From Anadara kagoshimensis (lineage: Eukaryota > Mollusca > Bivalvia > Arcoida > Arcidae), in NCBI GenBank assembly GCA_021292105.1, contig CM037871.1, positions 52,056,700-52,120,699 of the forward strand: a stretch of DNA of 64,000 nucleotides, given 5' to 3'. The translations under genes and the position numbers were made by a program. This document shows positions 46,796 through 60,100 of this stretch, one piece after another. Each line of letters starts with the position of its first letter. Positions within the stretch are counted from its first letter, which is position 1. A model generated the notes under the pieces. That model did no database searches and had not been told where the DNA came from. It saw nothing but the letters and a program-made list of their open reading frames with translations.

Positions 46796-48756
46796 GTATG
46801 TCATGTGCTACTTTTGAATTTTTATGAAATAATATAATTCAAAGTAGCACAATTCAGAAGTAGCACATGACAGGTAAAACAAAACAAAATGTCCGACAAC
46901 TTAGACTGGAATCATGCTATTCAAATAGATCTACCCGGCTAAAGCGATTGAGTGGGACTTTTGTAAAATAGATTTAGGTTAATTGAGAATGTGTTTCTCT
47001 AACCAGCACAAACAATTATGAATGACCAAGCCTCCATACTGGCTAAGGATGGCTGCTTCACCATACAGAACACGTATACAAGTGATTCTTTTACCATGAA
47101 AGTTTCCAAAAGTTTCAATTTAAAATGATTGATGTAAAGATTGCGGAACTTCGCTCGTCCTTGTGTTAATCGTGCGATTTTTTTTTATTGTTTGTTAATT
47201 TTATATAACGCATGTAAAACTTCAAATACAGTATTTAAATGCTAAGTTGTCTCCAAATTTTAAATGTCAGAGTTTCGGCCTTTAAAAGTCAAATATCAGC
47301 TTTTAATGCGCGAGTTGTTAGTCTTATAATAAATACACGTGTATTGTTGTTTTAGGTCCCAATATGAGATGTGCAGAGGAAAGAAAAAAGAATTCAGAAT
47401 ATGTAATACACAGGTATAATGAATGTAATACACAGGTATAGTGATTGTAATACACAGGTATAATGACTGTAATACACAGGTATAATGAATGTAATACACA
47501 GGTATAATGAATGTAATACACATGTACAATGATTCTAATACACAGGTATAATGATTGTAATACACAGGTATAATGATTGTAATACACAGGTATAATGAAT
47601 GTAATACACAGGTATAATGAATGTAATACACAGGTATAATGAATGTAATACACAGGTATAATGATTGTAATACACAGGTATAATGATTGTAATACACAGG
47701 TATAATGATTGTAATATAATACACAGGTATAATGAATGAAATACACAGGTATAGTGATTGTAATACACAGGTATAATGAATGTAATACACAGGTATAATG
47801 AATGTAATACACAGGTATAATGATTGTAATACACAGGTATAATGATTGTAATACACAGGTATAATGAATGTAATACACAGGTATAATGAATGTAATACAC
47901 AGGTATAATGATTGTAATACACAGGTATAATGATTGTAATACACAGGTATAATGAATGTAATACACAGGTATAATGATTGTAATACACAGGTATAATGAA
48001 TGTAATACACAGGTATAATGAATGTAATACACAGGTATAATGATTCTAATACACAGGTATAATGATTGTAATACACAGGTATAATGAATGTAATACACAG
48101 GTATAATGAATGTAATACACAGGTATAATGATTGTAATACACAGGTATAATGAATGTAATACACAGGTATAATGAATGTAATACACAGGTATAATGAATG
48201 TAATACACAGGTATAATGATTGTATAATGCAGTTTGATTCTTGAGAACACACAGGACATGGGTAATAAAGTAGCGGTATTATTTATATCTCAAAGCTACG
48301 TACAATAACCTTGTAAGAGCACCTGCCTTGTTATCCATTTCATTACAATATTTTAAGTCTGCCTTCATTATCGATATCATGTCATCATGATGTCTTAATT
48401 AAAAAATAAGAATGTTTTAGTTTGTTTCCCAAAAAGTGGAAATAAAACGATAAGCAACATGAAAATGTAACTTACTATCGTTATGGCAACTTTCCTAATT
48501 CCGTTAAGTAGATTGTCCAATCTATTGTTTACTGGTTGTTAAGGAAGTCATTGTTTTCACTAACATATTCCATTCTACACACTCTATCTGTACTACATAA
48601 CTAGTAGTCATATTTTCACACATTTTTGTTTTATATTTTCTTTGAAGAAATGTACAAGGGGACAAAAAACCTTACGAGCCACATTATGTTCGGCACATGA
48701 TAATGATGACATGGGTCGTGGTAAAAGATATAGGTGGATTCCATACCTACTACGTG

Positions 48757-48793
<37 letters not shown>

Positions 48794-49491
48794 TAAATAC
48801 CCATTGTTTGGAATGATGGTTTACTGCGCAGCACACTAAACACTTTTTTGTAATTTGTTAAGTAAAGGTACCGGTATCGTTTTGATGAATAGTTTTGTTG
48901 AATTACATGATGACTAAAAGCTAGAGGTAAATTCGTATAAAATTGACAGAGAATAAACATGATAAAATGGGAATGCCTGGTGTTGAAAATTGACGGTTAA
49001 ATTCGAGTCCATATAGTAAAAAACATTTAAAATTACTACACAAATGTATATTGCAACGTGTTTATTGTCTTGTTTGTGTTTGAAACTTCAGTGTTGGCGA
49101 TTTTTCAAACTTGAAAATAAAACATCATATTTTATGTTATTTATATAAAAAATTCGGTTAAGTTTTGCTAAAAAAACCTTTTTGGGTTTGATTTTGCAAA
49201 TGAAATTCCACAACAATGTAAGCTTTCTATTTTTTGTTATAAAAATGTACTTCCATATGTTACGGTAATACAATGCAATGATGATAGTAATAAAACAAAT
49301 GAATGAAGCATTAAAGAATGAGAACTGTATAGTAATTGGGGTTTTTATTTAGATTCAAACAGGTGCGAGTTGATATGTCGAGCAGCTGGTAGGGGATTTT
49401 ACAACAGTTTTCCAGAGGCAGTAACTAATGGTTCTTTATGTAATCAGAAAGGTACAGCAGTTTGTATAGACGGAGTTTGTAAAGTAAGTAC

Positions 49492-49555
<64 letters not shown>

Positions 49556-49625
49556 ACCAATTGTTCTTTATGTAATCACAAAGGTACAGCAGTTTGTATA
49601 GACGGAGTTTGTAAAGTAAGTACAC

Positions 49626-49667
<42 letters not shown>

Positions 49668-49733
49668 ACCAATGGTTCTTTATGTAATCACAAAGGTAAA
49701 GCAGTTTGTATAGACAGAGTTTGTAAAGTAAGT

Positions 49734-49768
<35 letters not shown>

Positions 49769-49851
49769 AGAGAGAGAGAGCGAGTTACCAATGGTTCTTT
49801 ATGTAATCACAAAGGTACAGCAGTTTGTATAGACGGAGTTTGTAAAGTAAG

Positions 49852-49884
<33 letters not shown>

Positions 49885-49954
49885 TAACCAGTTGTTCTTT
49901 ATGTAATCACAAAGGTACTGCAGTTTGTATAGACGGAGTTTGTAAAGTAAGTAT

Positions 49955-49994
<40 letters not shown>

Positions 49995-50059
49995 ACCAAT
50001 GGTTCTTTATGTAATCACAAAGGTACAGCAGTTTGTATAGATGGAGTTTGTAAAGTAAG

Positions 50060-50098
<39 letters not shown>

Positions 50099-50163
50099 AC
50101 CAGTTGTTCTTTATGTAATCACAAAGGTACAGCAGTTTGTATAGACGGAGTTTGTAAAGTAAG

Positions 50164-50214
<51 letters not shown>

Positions 50215-50279
50215 ACCAGTTGTTCTTTATGTAATCACAAAGGTACAGCAGTTTGTATAGACGGAGTTTGTAAAGTAAG

Positions 50280-50334
<55 letters not shown>

Positions 50335-50403
50335 ACCAGTTGTTCTTTATGTAATCACAAAGGTACAGCAGTTTGTATAGACGGAGTTTGTAAAGTAAGT
50401 ACT

Positions 50404-50457
<54 letters not shown>

Positions 50458-50522
50458 ACCAGTTGTTCTTTATGTAATCACAAAGGTACAGCAGTTTGTA
50501 TAGACGGAGTTTGTAAAGTAAG

Positions 50523-50567
<45 letters not shown>

Positions 50568-50636
50568 ACCAATTGTTCTTTATGTAATCACAAAGGTACA
50601 GCAGTTTGTATAGACGGAGTTTGTAAAGTAAGTACT

Positions 50637-50693
<57 letters not shown>

Positions 50694-50761
50694 ACCAGTT
50701 GTTCTTTATGTAATCACAAAGGTACAGCAGTTTGTATAGATGGAGTTTGTAAAGTAAGTAC

Positions 50762-50801
<40 letters not shown>

Positions 50802-50869
50802 ACCAATTGTTCTTTATGTAATCACAAAGGTACAGCAGTTTGTATAGACGAAGTTTGTAAAGTAAGTAC

Positions 50870-50921
<52 letters not shown>

Positions 50922-50988
50922 TAACCAATTGTTCTTTATGTAATCACAAAGGTACAGCAGTTTGTATAGATGGAGTTTGTAAAGTAAG

Positions 50989-51043
<55 letters not shown>

Positions 51044-51113
51044 ACCAATTGTTCTTTATGTAATCACAAAGGTACAGCAGTTTGTATAGACGAAGTTTGT
51101 AAAGTAAGTACCC

Positions 51114-51151
<38 letters not shown>

Positions 51152-54100
51152 TAACCAATTGTTCTTTATGTAATCACAAAGGTACAGCAGTTTGTATAGA
51201 GGAGTTTGTAAAGTAAATACTCGGAGAGAGAGAGAGAGAGAGAGAGAGAGTACGAACTTTTAGAGTTACTTACAGTTGCATACCCAAACATGAATTGATT
51301 TAATAATGAAAAGATTTTATTTGTATATTACATTACTCATATATATATAAATATCCATGTAATGTAATGTAATGTAATGTAATGTAATGTAATGTAATGG
51401 AAAGCTTTCAAATCACCACAATTCTGACTGTCTCTGGTTTTATCAAAATGTTATTGTAGTCCGTTTTCTTTAAATGGGGTACATTAATCAGTTGCACTTT
51501 GTAATTAGTTTTAAATGGACCCTGTACATTAGGCTCCATAGCCTCTAGCATTACAACAAGATTCTATAGTATGCAGTGGTTCCCAACTAGAAATATCCCA
51601 TAAGATTACCAGTGACATACAAGTAGCGACCATAACCGGGGTTAATAGGGTCAAAACTTACACAATGTACCTGGATACATCTAATAGTTGCATAGTACTG
51701 ACTTCAAAGTTCCCGACAGTATTTGAATCTCTACTTTCTGTACTTATTTTACAGAAATTTGGTTGCGACAATGTTGTGGGATCACATGCTGTCAAAGATC
51801 AGTGTGGTGTTTGTGGTGGTGACGGTACCGGCTGTCGGCTTATTAAAGAAAGATACGAGGACAGACGACCAAACTATGGCTACAGTACCATTGGTGTCAT
51901 CCCTGCTGATCTACTTTAATAAATAAACAGGACGAAGAACGAGAAACTTTTTAGGTATATAATGTAGTTGCTGAAATAATTAAAAAAAAATGTTTCTTTT
52001 TTCCTACGACAATATAAATATATAGATGAACTTTGTCCCTTCCTTTTATGGAATTGATACCTTTCTTCCTTATAATTGTGTGAATTGCAGCTACATTAAA
52101 CTATGCATGTAAAGTGCACTCGGCCACCGGAACACCAAATTATGTTGGCATAACAAAAATATTTAAATTGACTAATGAAATAATGATATTGTTATGAACA
52201 AAAAACTTTTAAATACTGAATCAAGAATACAACCATTCATTAAGATTATTTCATTAATCAATAAGTTAGACCAACGGAGCTACAACCGACCAATAACATA
52301 ACTACAGTTTGTAATTGTAATATTTTGAGCATTCCAGACACTGGATATAGTGTTTGAAATAAAGGTACTAATACATTTCAAAATCGCATGTTTCAGCTTT
52401 AAAAATCCGAGATGGTGCTTACATTATTAATGGTAATAGGCGTCTATCTCCAGAAGGCGAACACCGAGGAGCGGGCACTGTGTTTCAATACCACAGAAGG
52501 AAGAAATCAAAGTGTAATGCCGCTGAATGTATATTTTCTACAGGTCCAATAAATGTTGATATTGAGCTAATGGTAAGGATATATTGTGGATGTATAGTAG
52601 CATTTTTGAAGCACACCAGGCCCGTCTACTACTCAATGATTTTTTCATTATACTGCTGTGAAAATACAAATGTATATGTAAACGTTCCCCCAAACTGGTC
52701 TGAAGTTTCAATCTACATAAGAAGGATGCAACAACATTGCTTCCTCTTCAGTAAAATTATGTTATTATATAGCAATATATGTTTCACATAGAAATTAAAG
52801 GATAAATCCCGAGGTGTTAGCGTGCAATATATATCGATATTTGCACGCAAACTTTGTTGAAATCCGATGTTTCCCGAATCAATTTTTCATATTGCACACT
52901 TTGTCACATGACGCTGTCATTTATGACGTCATACGATTGTTGTTACATGGCTGACGATGTCATGATTTTGTTGTTGTCGTATTACACTAGTTCTTATATC
53001 CGTATACAAGAACTAGTGCAATATTTATGTATTGTAAGGAAAAATGGTATTTTGAGAAGAAATACTAGTGGGAAACAATTGAAATTTATTTTGCTATATA
53101 ATAAAAAGGGTTATTGAACTGATATTGTGAAATATTGTCATTTGTTGACTAGATATTTGAACTCGCAAGCTCGTGCAAATATCGAGTCAACTCGGGACAA
53201 TATTTCACAATATCAGTTCAATAACCCTATAATATTACTAAAATAACAAAATTGGCAACTGAAAAGCATGTGGTTAGCAATTGTCAAAAGATCGAGTAAC
53301 ACAGCATAAAAGTAATTGAATATAAGACCAGCAATTGAATTATAAAAGTTTCAGTAACATTATTTGCATGTGCATCAAAAGTACATCTTAGAAAATTCTT
53401 AAATTACATGTGCCATAGTTCGGGGGACTTAGTAAAATGCTTTAATTCATCTGCATGTTCCAGCCATTCGTGACTAGATCTTTTCTTATTGACCATAAGG
53501 ATTAATCTAAACACATGTTCATATATCTCTGTTCTGATTTATATTATTGTTCACTTTGTATCATCTTTAGATATCTGTTTCACTTGGTCCTAATATCACA
53601 GATTGAACATTGCATACTATTGGTTTATTCAACTTCGACGAATATCAGTTGGTGCCTACAAGCAAAAATATCTTTCTCAACGTGTTCGTCCAGTGTCGAA
53701 TCTGAACCCACAACAATGACTTGAGTGAAAGCCAATGCGATCCCTAACGTTGTTGGACATCGGACAATTGTATACCTATAAACTTATCGACACGATTGTA
53801 GGAAAACTGATAGAAGCTTATGGTTTTACTTACGTTTTCATGGGGGCATCCATTGATTGGCTCTCATCCTTTCCAAATTTTATTTAGTTGAAATCACTAC
53901 TTTTTGCAAAGCCTTGAATCATACCCTTAATTAAAGATAAAGTGAAAAGTCTATCTTATCGTTTCAGGATTAATCAATTTATTATTATTTTTTCTAATTT
54001 ATTCCAGTTATTAGCATTTGGTGTAAATGGCGGAGTGTCATTTTCTTATGCTGTTTCCGGCATCAGTCCTGCATCGAGAACTTAACAGGACAACAACATC

Positions 54101-57100
54101 GACATCGGGTGTGGTAAAGCCACCTGTAGTCGACAGTCGTGTCGACGCTACAACAGTAATAAACAATAATGAAACGGACTATAACAACACTGACGACGTC
54201 ATTCGAGTAAATGAAGTAATTACTTTACCAAATGACATTCCCACTGTTGACAGTAACAGCGAGAAAGGGATCACAGTAGCAACTACGATTTTGCAAGATT
54301 CAAATAACGCCATATATAATGTGACGACATTAAGGAATGTGGAAAATATAAGACCAACGGAACAACGATTCCGACAGATGTTTCTGGACAAACGTCATCC
54401 AAATCTGTAAGAAGAAATGGAAGGAGAATGCCAAAATATACACAAAGTTTTAAATTCATGAGCAAAATGCGTAGAAAAGATCGCCGGCACAACAACAAAT
54501 TGGACAGATCTCAAAACGATAAACGTTACAAAAATGGCAGATACCCGCCAATAATTGTGGAAGATCACTTCAAAGGACATGATGCGGATGCAACCGGAAG
54601 ACAGCCTGCTCGCACGAGAGGAGGCGTTGTTATACAGGTTGACAGGGATGAAGGCGTTATGATAACCGGAAATGAAAGAGACGGAATACGTCAGTATAGA
54701 TACGTGGTGACGGGATACACAGACTGTAGCACAACATGTGGACCAGGTCTGTAAATGAATTCACGGGGTATAGTGGGTAGGTTTGTTTACAGGGGCCATT
54801 TTCAGCTGTTACAGACTTGAAATGAACATGTAATTAATAAGTCTCTAGTATGAATTTCAATACTGTATTTTGTAGACTGATATCACTTAAGAAAAAAAAT
54901 TGACTGAGGTCCACAAAAACTTTTTTTAATTGCTTATTTAGCAAGCTGTTTAAGGCACAAAGACTGGAATTAATTTAATTATTAACGTTATTTTTAATAA
55001 TATCAATCAGAGGAAGCATCCTATGGACATGCTTTCAGCCTTCAAGGACAAGGCTTCTCCATCGACAAACACATTGTATCCCTGCTTTTAAAACAAACGC
55101 AATTATAACTATATAAGAAATAAGCTTCTATGACTTTTTCTGATCAACAATTTTACAGATATGCAATACTGAACAACAAACATTGCAAAGATATAAGAGG
55201 ATATTGCAGTGATTGATCACAAACCAATGAGCGATTAGTTTGACGTAGTTGATGTATTTATTATACCCCCTTGCAAACTAGTTTCAAGGGGGTATAGGAA
55301 TCACCATGTCTGTCTGTCTGTCTGTCTGCGTAAAATCTTGTCCGGGCCATATCCAATAACTGCTGTGGAGGACTGTCATAAAAACTTCACACGAATAATC
55401 TTCATGGTACTTAGTTTTTTCATGACCTCAAAACTAAGATCATGTCGGAAAGGTCAAGGTCGCATGAAAACATTAAATGTTGGGGCAGGGTTTATTGGGC
55501 TCTCACGAAACAGTTCTAGTTTATTTTTGTTTTATCGCATATTGAAGTTAAACATGCTTAAAGCCCAGTGTTGTATCTCTTACTAAAAAAAAGTCCATAA
55601 CTTGAATAATGGACTTTTGCTCACACACAAGTATTCAGTTTTACAGAATGTTTCATCTTTGGTAACAGGGTGAATGAAGACTATAAGATACTTTCAGGTA
55701 GACGTCAACCTAAAATACAGTGTATGGGGAACGGAAGATATGTTGATGAACGATACTGCCGATCTATGTCGAGACCATATACACAGACGATCGAGTGTAA
55801 CAACCAGCCGTGTGACTCCGAATCCAGGTAACCGACATAAGCAGCTCTGTTTGTGACCTTTTTTTAAACAGTTGCTTTTAATTTTTTCAACTATTTGCAA
55901 TTAAGCTACAAACTACCATTATTTTACCACAAATTTGATTTGTCTATCAGCCTGTACTGTATTATTACACTTTTATGAAATACATGAAAGAATATTTTTC
56001 GATAATTGTTTTACCTTATCAACAAATTCATTATCTCTGTCCATAGATCAACTGATTCTAGTTGTTTAGTTCTTCTGTTGAATGCTTATACACGGGCTTA
56101 TATGATTTCAGAGATCCCGAATTCCAATGCTTTGCTGGTTTATGTCGTAATATTGACGGCTAAAATATTTTTTGAGGGATGTGCAACGGTTTGGTTAAAC
56201 CATGAATGAGACGAAATACTTCTTATCAGTAATAATATTGATGTAGTTTGTTATTCAAAAGTCGAAATTCATTGCAAATATGATTTATTTGACGAATAGT
56301 TGCAATGAAACAAAAAACTCTTGGTTACCATTATGTAAGATGGGAATACATTTTGGCATCTAATTAATCCGTACTGTATATTACATGTTAACATATAGGT
56401 GGGAAGCCGGTGCTTGGTCTAGCTGCAGTGTGACATGTGGTGAAGGGTTTGAAACACGGAAGGTAGATTGTGTGCAGGAAGTTTCTCCCAATGCATTCGT
56501 ATCAGCTGATGATTGTGAACAAGCTAGTGAACCATCAAACACTCGTTCATGTCAACGTCAGAACTGCAGTAGCTGGGAAGTCGGGCCTTGGAGTCAGGTA
56601 TTACTATGTTTGGAGTCAGTTACTAATTTTACAGTGGATCCACTGGAGTGGAGTAATGGCGCTTACACCCGGGACTTTCACATGTATCTAGGCAAGAGCA
56701 GAGGTACCCAAAGAAAACCATTGACCTACGGCAATCAAATTGACAAACTTACTAAGATCTGTCATGAATGAGATTTGAATTTACGCGTCTGGGGTACTGT
56801 GATCAGTTAACGAGTGCTTTACTGATTGGCTCGATACCAAAATAATGATCTTGCACACTCGCGCACCACATAAACATGTTTTGCCTAGTAAAATATCAAG
56901 TCCTAAAAAGTTGTAATGTTGCTGATACGACCAAAAACAGCATTCAGTCAACCAAACTACCTTCCATAATACTGGAGATAGTAAGCTTTGAGTTATATAG
57001 TTGTATATAAAGACTCGAAACATTATTGATTGCTGACGACTCAACTATAGTTTATACCTATGCAATATAAATGTTTATTTACGTTTTGGTAGTGTTCTGT

Positions 57101-60100
57101 CACCTGTGGACCAGGTATCAAAAGGAGACAAGTCACATGTACAAGAAACGTCAACAGTATCGACAGTAACTGTGATCCACAGCAAAGACCACAAGAAGAA
57201 GAGGAATGCTACCCTGGACCATGTTCATCCAACTCAATAAGCAGGTGGTACGTCAAAGAATGGCCGACTGAAGTTAGTATTTAGGCATTTAGATTACTTT
57301 GTGGTTTTAGTATCAATGGTTGAGGGTCCCAGTTTTACAATTATAGTCAAATATTGATAAATTATACGTTTCTTCTCCAATGACAGTGTAATGTAACATG
57401 TGGTCCAGGAATGCAGTCACTTGATGTAGCATGTATCCATAGAAGACGGAGTGGAAGTTATCATGTGGTGTCTGTCGCTAACTGTAACTCTGATGAAAAC
57501 CCTGAAACACATATGTCTTGATTTTTTTTTAAGTTGATCTTCAAAATGACACCTTAAATTCTCAGATATCTATAAGATTTACAAAAATATTGATATTCCA
57601 TCTGACATTATATTAGTTAAGAAAAGTGTTAGTTAAGAAATAATGTGAAACTGGGGCCAGTATAGAAAAAAGTCACCTGAATTTTGAGTTTGTTGTTAAC
57701 ATATATTTCAATAAAATGATCTGTTGATGGTGTAATACGATAAGAGTCAGGAAGTTCATACATATCAGCGTATTCGTCTTTTAGAATAGGAAAAAAGGAA
57801 TCGACATTCCGCTGGTCTTTTTCGTCAAATGCAAATCCTAAAACGCTTAATTTGTTTTCGATTATTTAATCGAAATTTCTACTTAGAAAACTGAAACCTA
57901 ATAATATGCTTATTATATTTACTTTGCAATAGATTACTATTACATATAAAATGCATATAAAATGAAAACAAGAATAAAAGTTAAAGAAAGATGGGTCAAC
58001 ATTTGCTGTTGGGTCTGTAACTATAATTGCTGTTTATTGTTGGAATAAGCAGATTTTGTCACTCTGTTGATTATTATATAATCCATAATACTTATACGGA
58101 CAAATAAGGGTACATTTTGTATATAATAATCGACACTTTTGTTAATAGATTATTATTTTTCAGTGTCCTGTTGAATGCGGAACGGGTACACAGACACGTG
58201 TAGCACTTTGTCTCGGCGAGGACATGGGCTTGAGTTCAAGTTGTTCTCCAGTGGATAAACCACAGACAGAACGTAGTTGTAACTCTAATACTCGGTGTAG
58301 AGGCTTCTGGTTTACAGGACCATGGGGGAAGGTTAGTATACACAGAAGTCTATGAATACTAAAACTCTATATACCGCATTTACTTTCAAGGGCGTCTGTT
58401 AAGGTATTCCCTTTTAACTGGATCCTCAAGCTAAATGTAGGTTTAGTCATGTCATAGATGTGACATGCACTGCCGAACCTTGTAAAGGGACCGCTAAAAG
58501 AATGTCAAAAATATAATTTGCAAAACAGTTCTAGTATTAAAACAATGCAGAGTATCTATCAAATTACTGTAAAATGCAATTAAAAAACAATCTATAAATA
58601 AATATCGTAAAATCTAGTTTTATTTTACACAATATAAGAACCTTTTGATCTTACCATAGTCTTACAGTTTTCAGTAGCAGACGTATTATGTACGTACTGA
58701 TGGGCGACACTGTTGTTGATTTTAATAGCTTTCAATAAATAAATAAATATCTCGGTAAAAATATTTTTAAAAAAATGTTCCACATTTTGGCCAACATTAT
58801 TAATTGTAGTGCTGTCCATCAAACATTTTTCAGAACTTTTATTATTAAATATTGATTGGTCATTTGTTTTCTTCTCCAATGACAGTGTAATGCAACATGT
58901 GGCCCAGGAATGCAGTCACGTGATGTAGCATGTATACATAGAAGACGGAGTGGAAGTTATCATGTGGTTTCTGTCGCCAACTGTAACTCTGATGAAAAAC
59001 CTGAAACACATATGTCTTGTCTTATAGAAGAGTGTAGTCCTCAGTGGTTCATCTCGGAGTGGAGTCAGGTAATGATGCTAGAGTAGATGTTAAACTCGTT
59101 AAGTCAGTTGTCTTGTTCCTATACAAACTGTTGGCCCGTAGGGTTTGTGTTGAGCTGAAAATAGAAAAAGGAAATTTTCCATAAAAAAGTAAATAATGTT
59201 CCTATCATATGGTAAAGAAATGAATAACATTGAATGCTGAATATAAGTGGAATAAAGTTTAGTTCACATAATTCTATATACCATCATGGGGAAACAATGT
59301 CTAAAATATGTGATATTGCTTTACCAACATTTTAACCAGCCGGACCATTCTGTGTTATCTATGAAAGTCAGACTTTTGGATAAAAATATACAACCAAAGA
59401 AATAGTCATACATTAAGCACTACATACTGATTACAACTGGGAAATTACTGGATAAGAGAACTAAGCACTGCTTCGCCATATGGATGCAATGACAAAATTG
59501 TAAGCGTAGGAAATCTTTCGAGCCCTGGTTGTAACAATGTAAATGTTTTACACTTGTTCAACAAAACTACACGTGACAATAGAAGTCATGGACATCGGCG
59601 TTACAACAAACCAATATCCATGATGTTAGTTTTCTTAATCTTTTACCATTCCTGCAGAAACCTCTCGGATTACACCATATCCGAACTAAACTCTACTCTA
59701 TACCACTATCCCGTCTTAGACAGTTACAAGAAGAATGCATATCTAAAACTACTATAGATTCTAATACACCAGAATATAAGCTTACTGCTATCATCATGGA
59801 TATTGTTTTTAACAGATTATTTAAACCTGCTCCGAGGAAACGATATTGAGAACAATGGGCAACGCCAATATCTTAAGTAACTCTATGCTAACAAAGGCAT
59901 AGATGCTATACACATTTCCAATATTCTTCAAAATAAACAAGTACAATCTAAAGTTCCTGCTTATTTCAAAATTTATTCGCCACCTCTAGTTTCCTACTCC
60001 CACAATAAACCTATTGCATCCAAAATATTTAATTATAAACAAACATTGCAGTGTTTGAACTTTCATAATTTTACTCCACCTACCTGCTCTTGCTCGTCTT

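Noticed and set aside
47296-48259. Minus-strand frames of 209-311 codons (YTCVLHSLYLCI-type)
   Set aside because: Antisense reading of the 22-bp donor array.
50111-51158. Minus-strand frames with LSLSLS and NWLLSL repeats
   Set aside because: Antisense reading of the (AG)n compound array of exon 4.
51357-51399. Telomere-like repeat
   Set aside because: The unit is TAATG, a simple microsatellite, not the animal TTAGGG.
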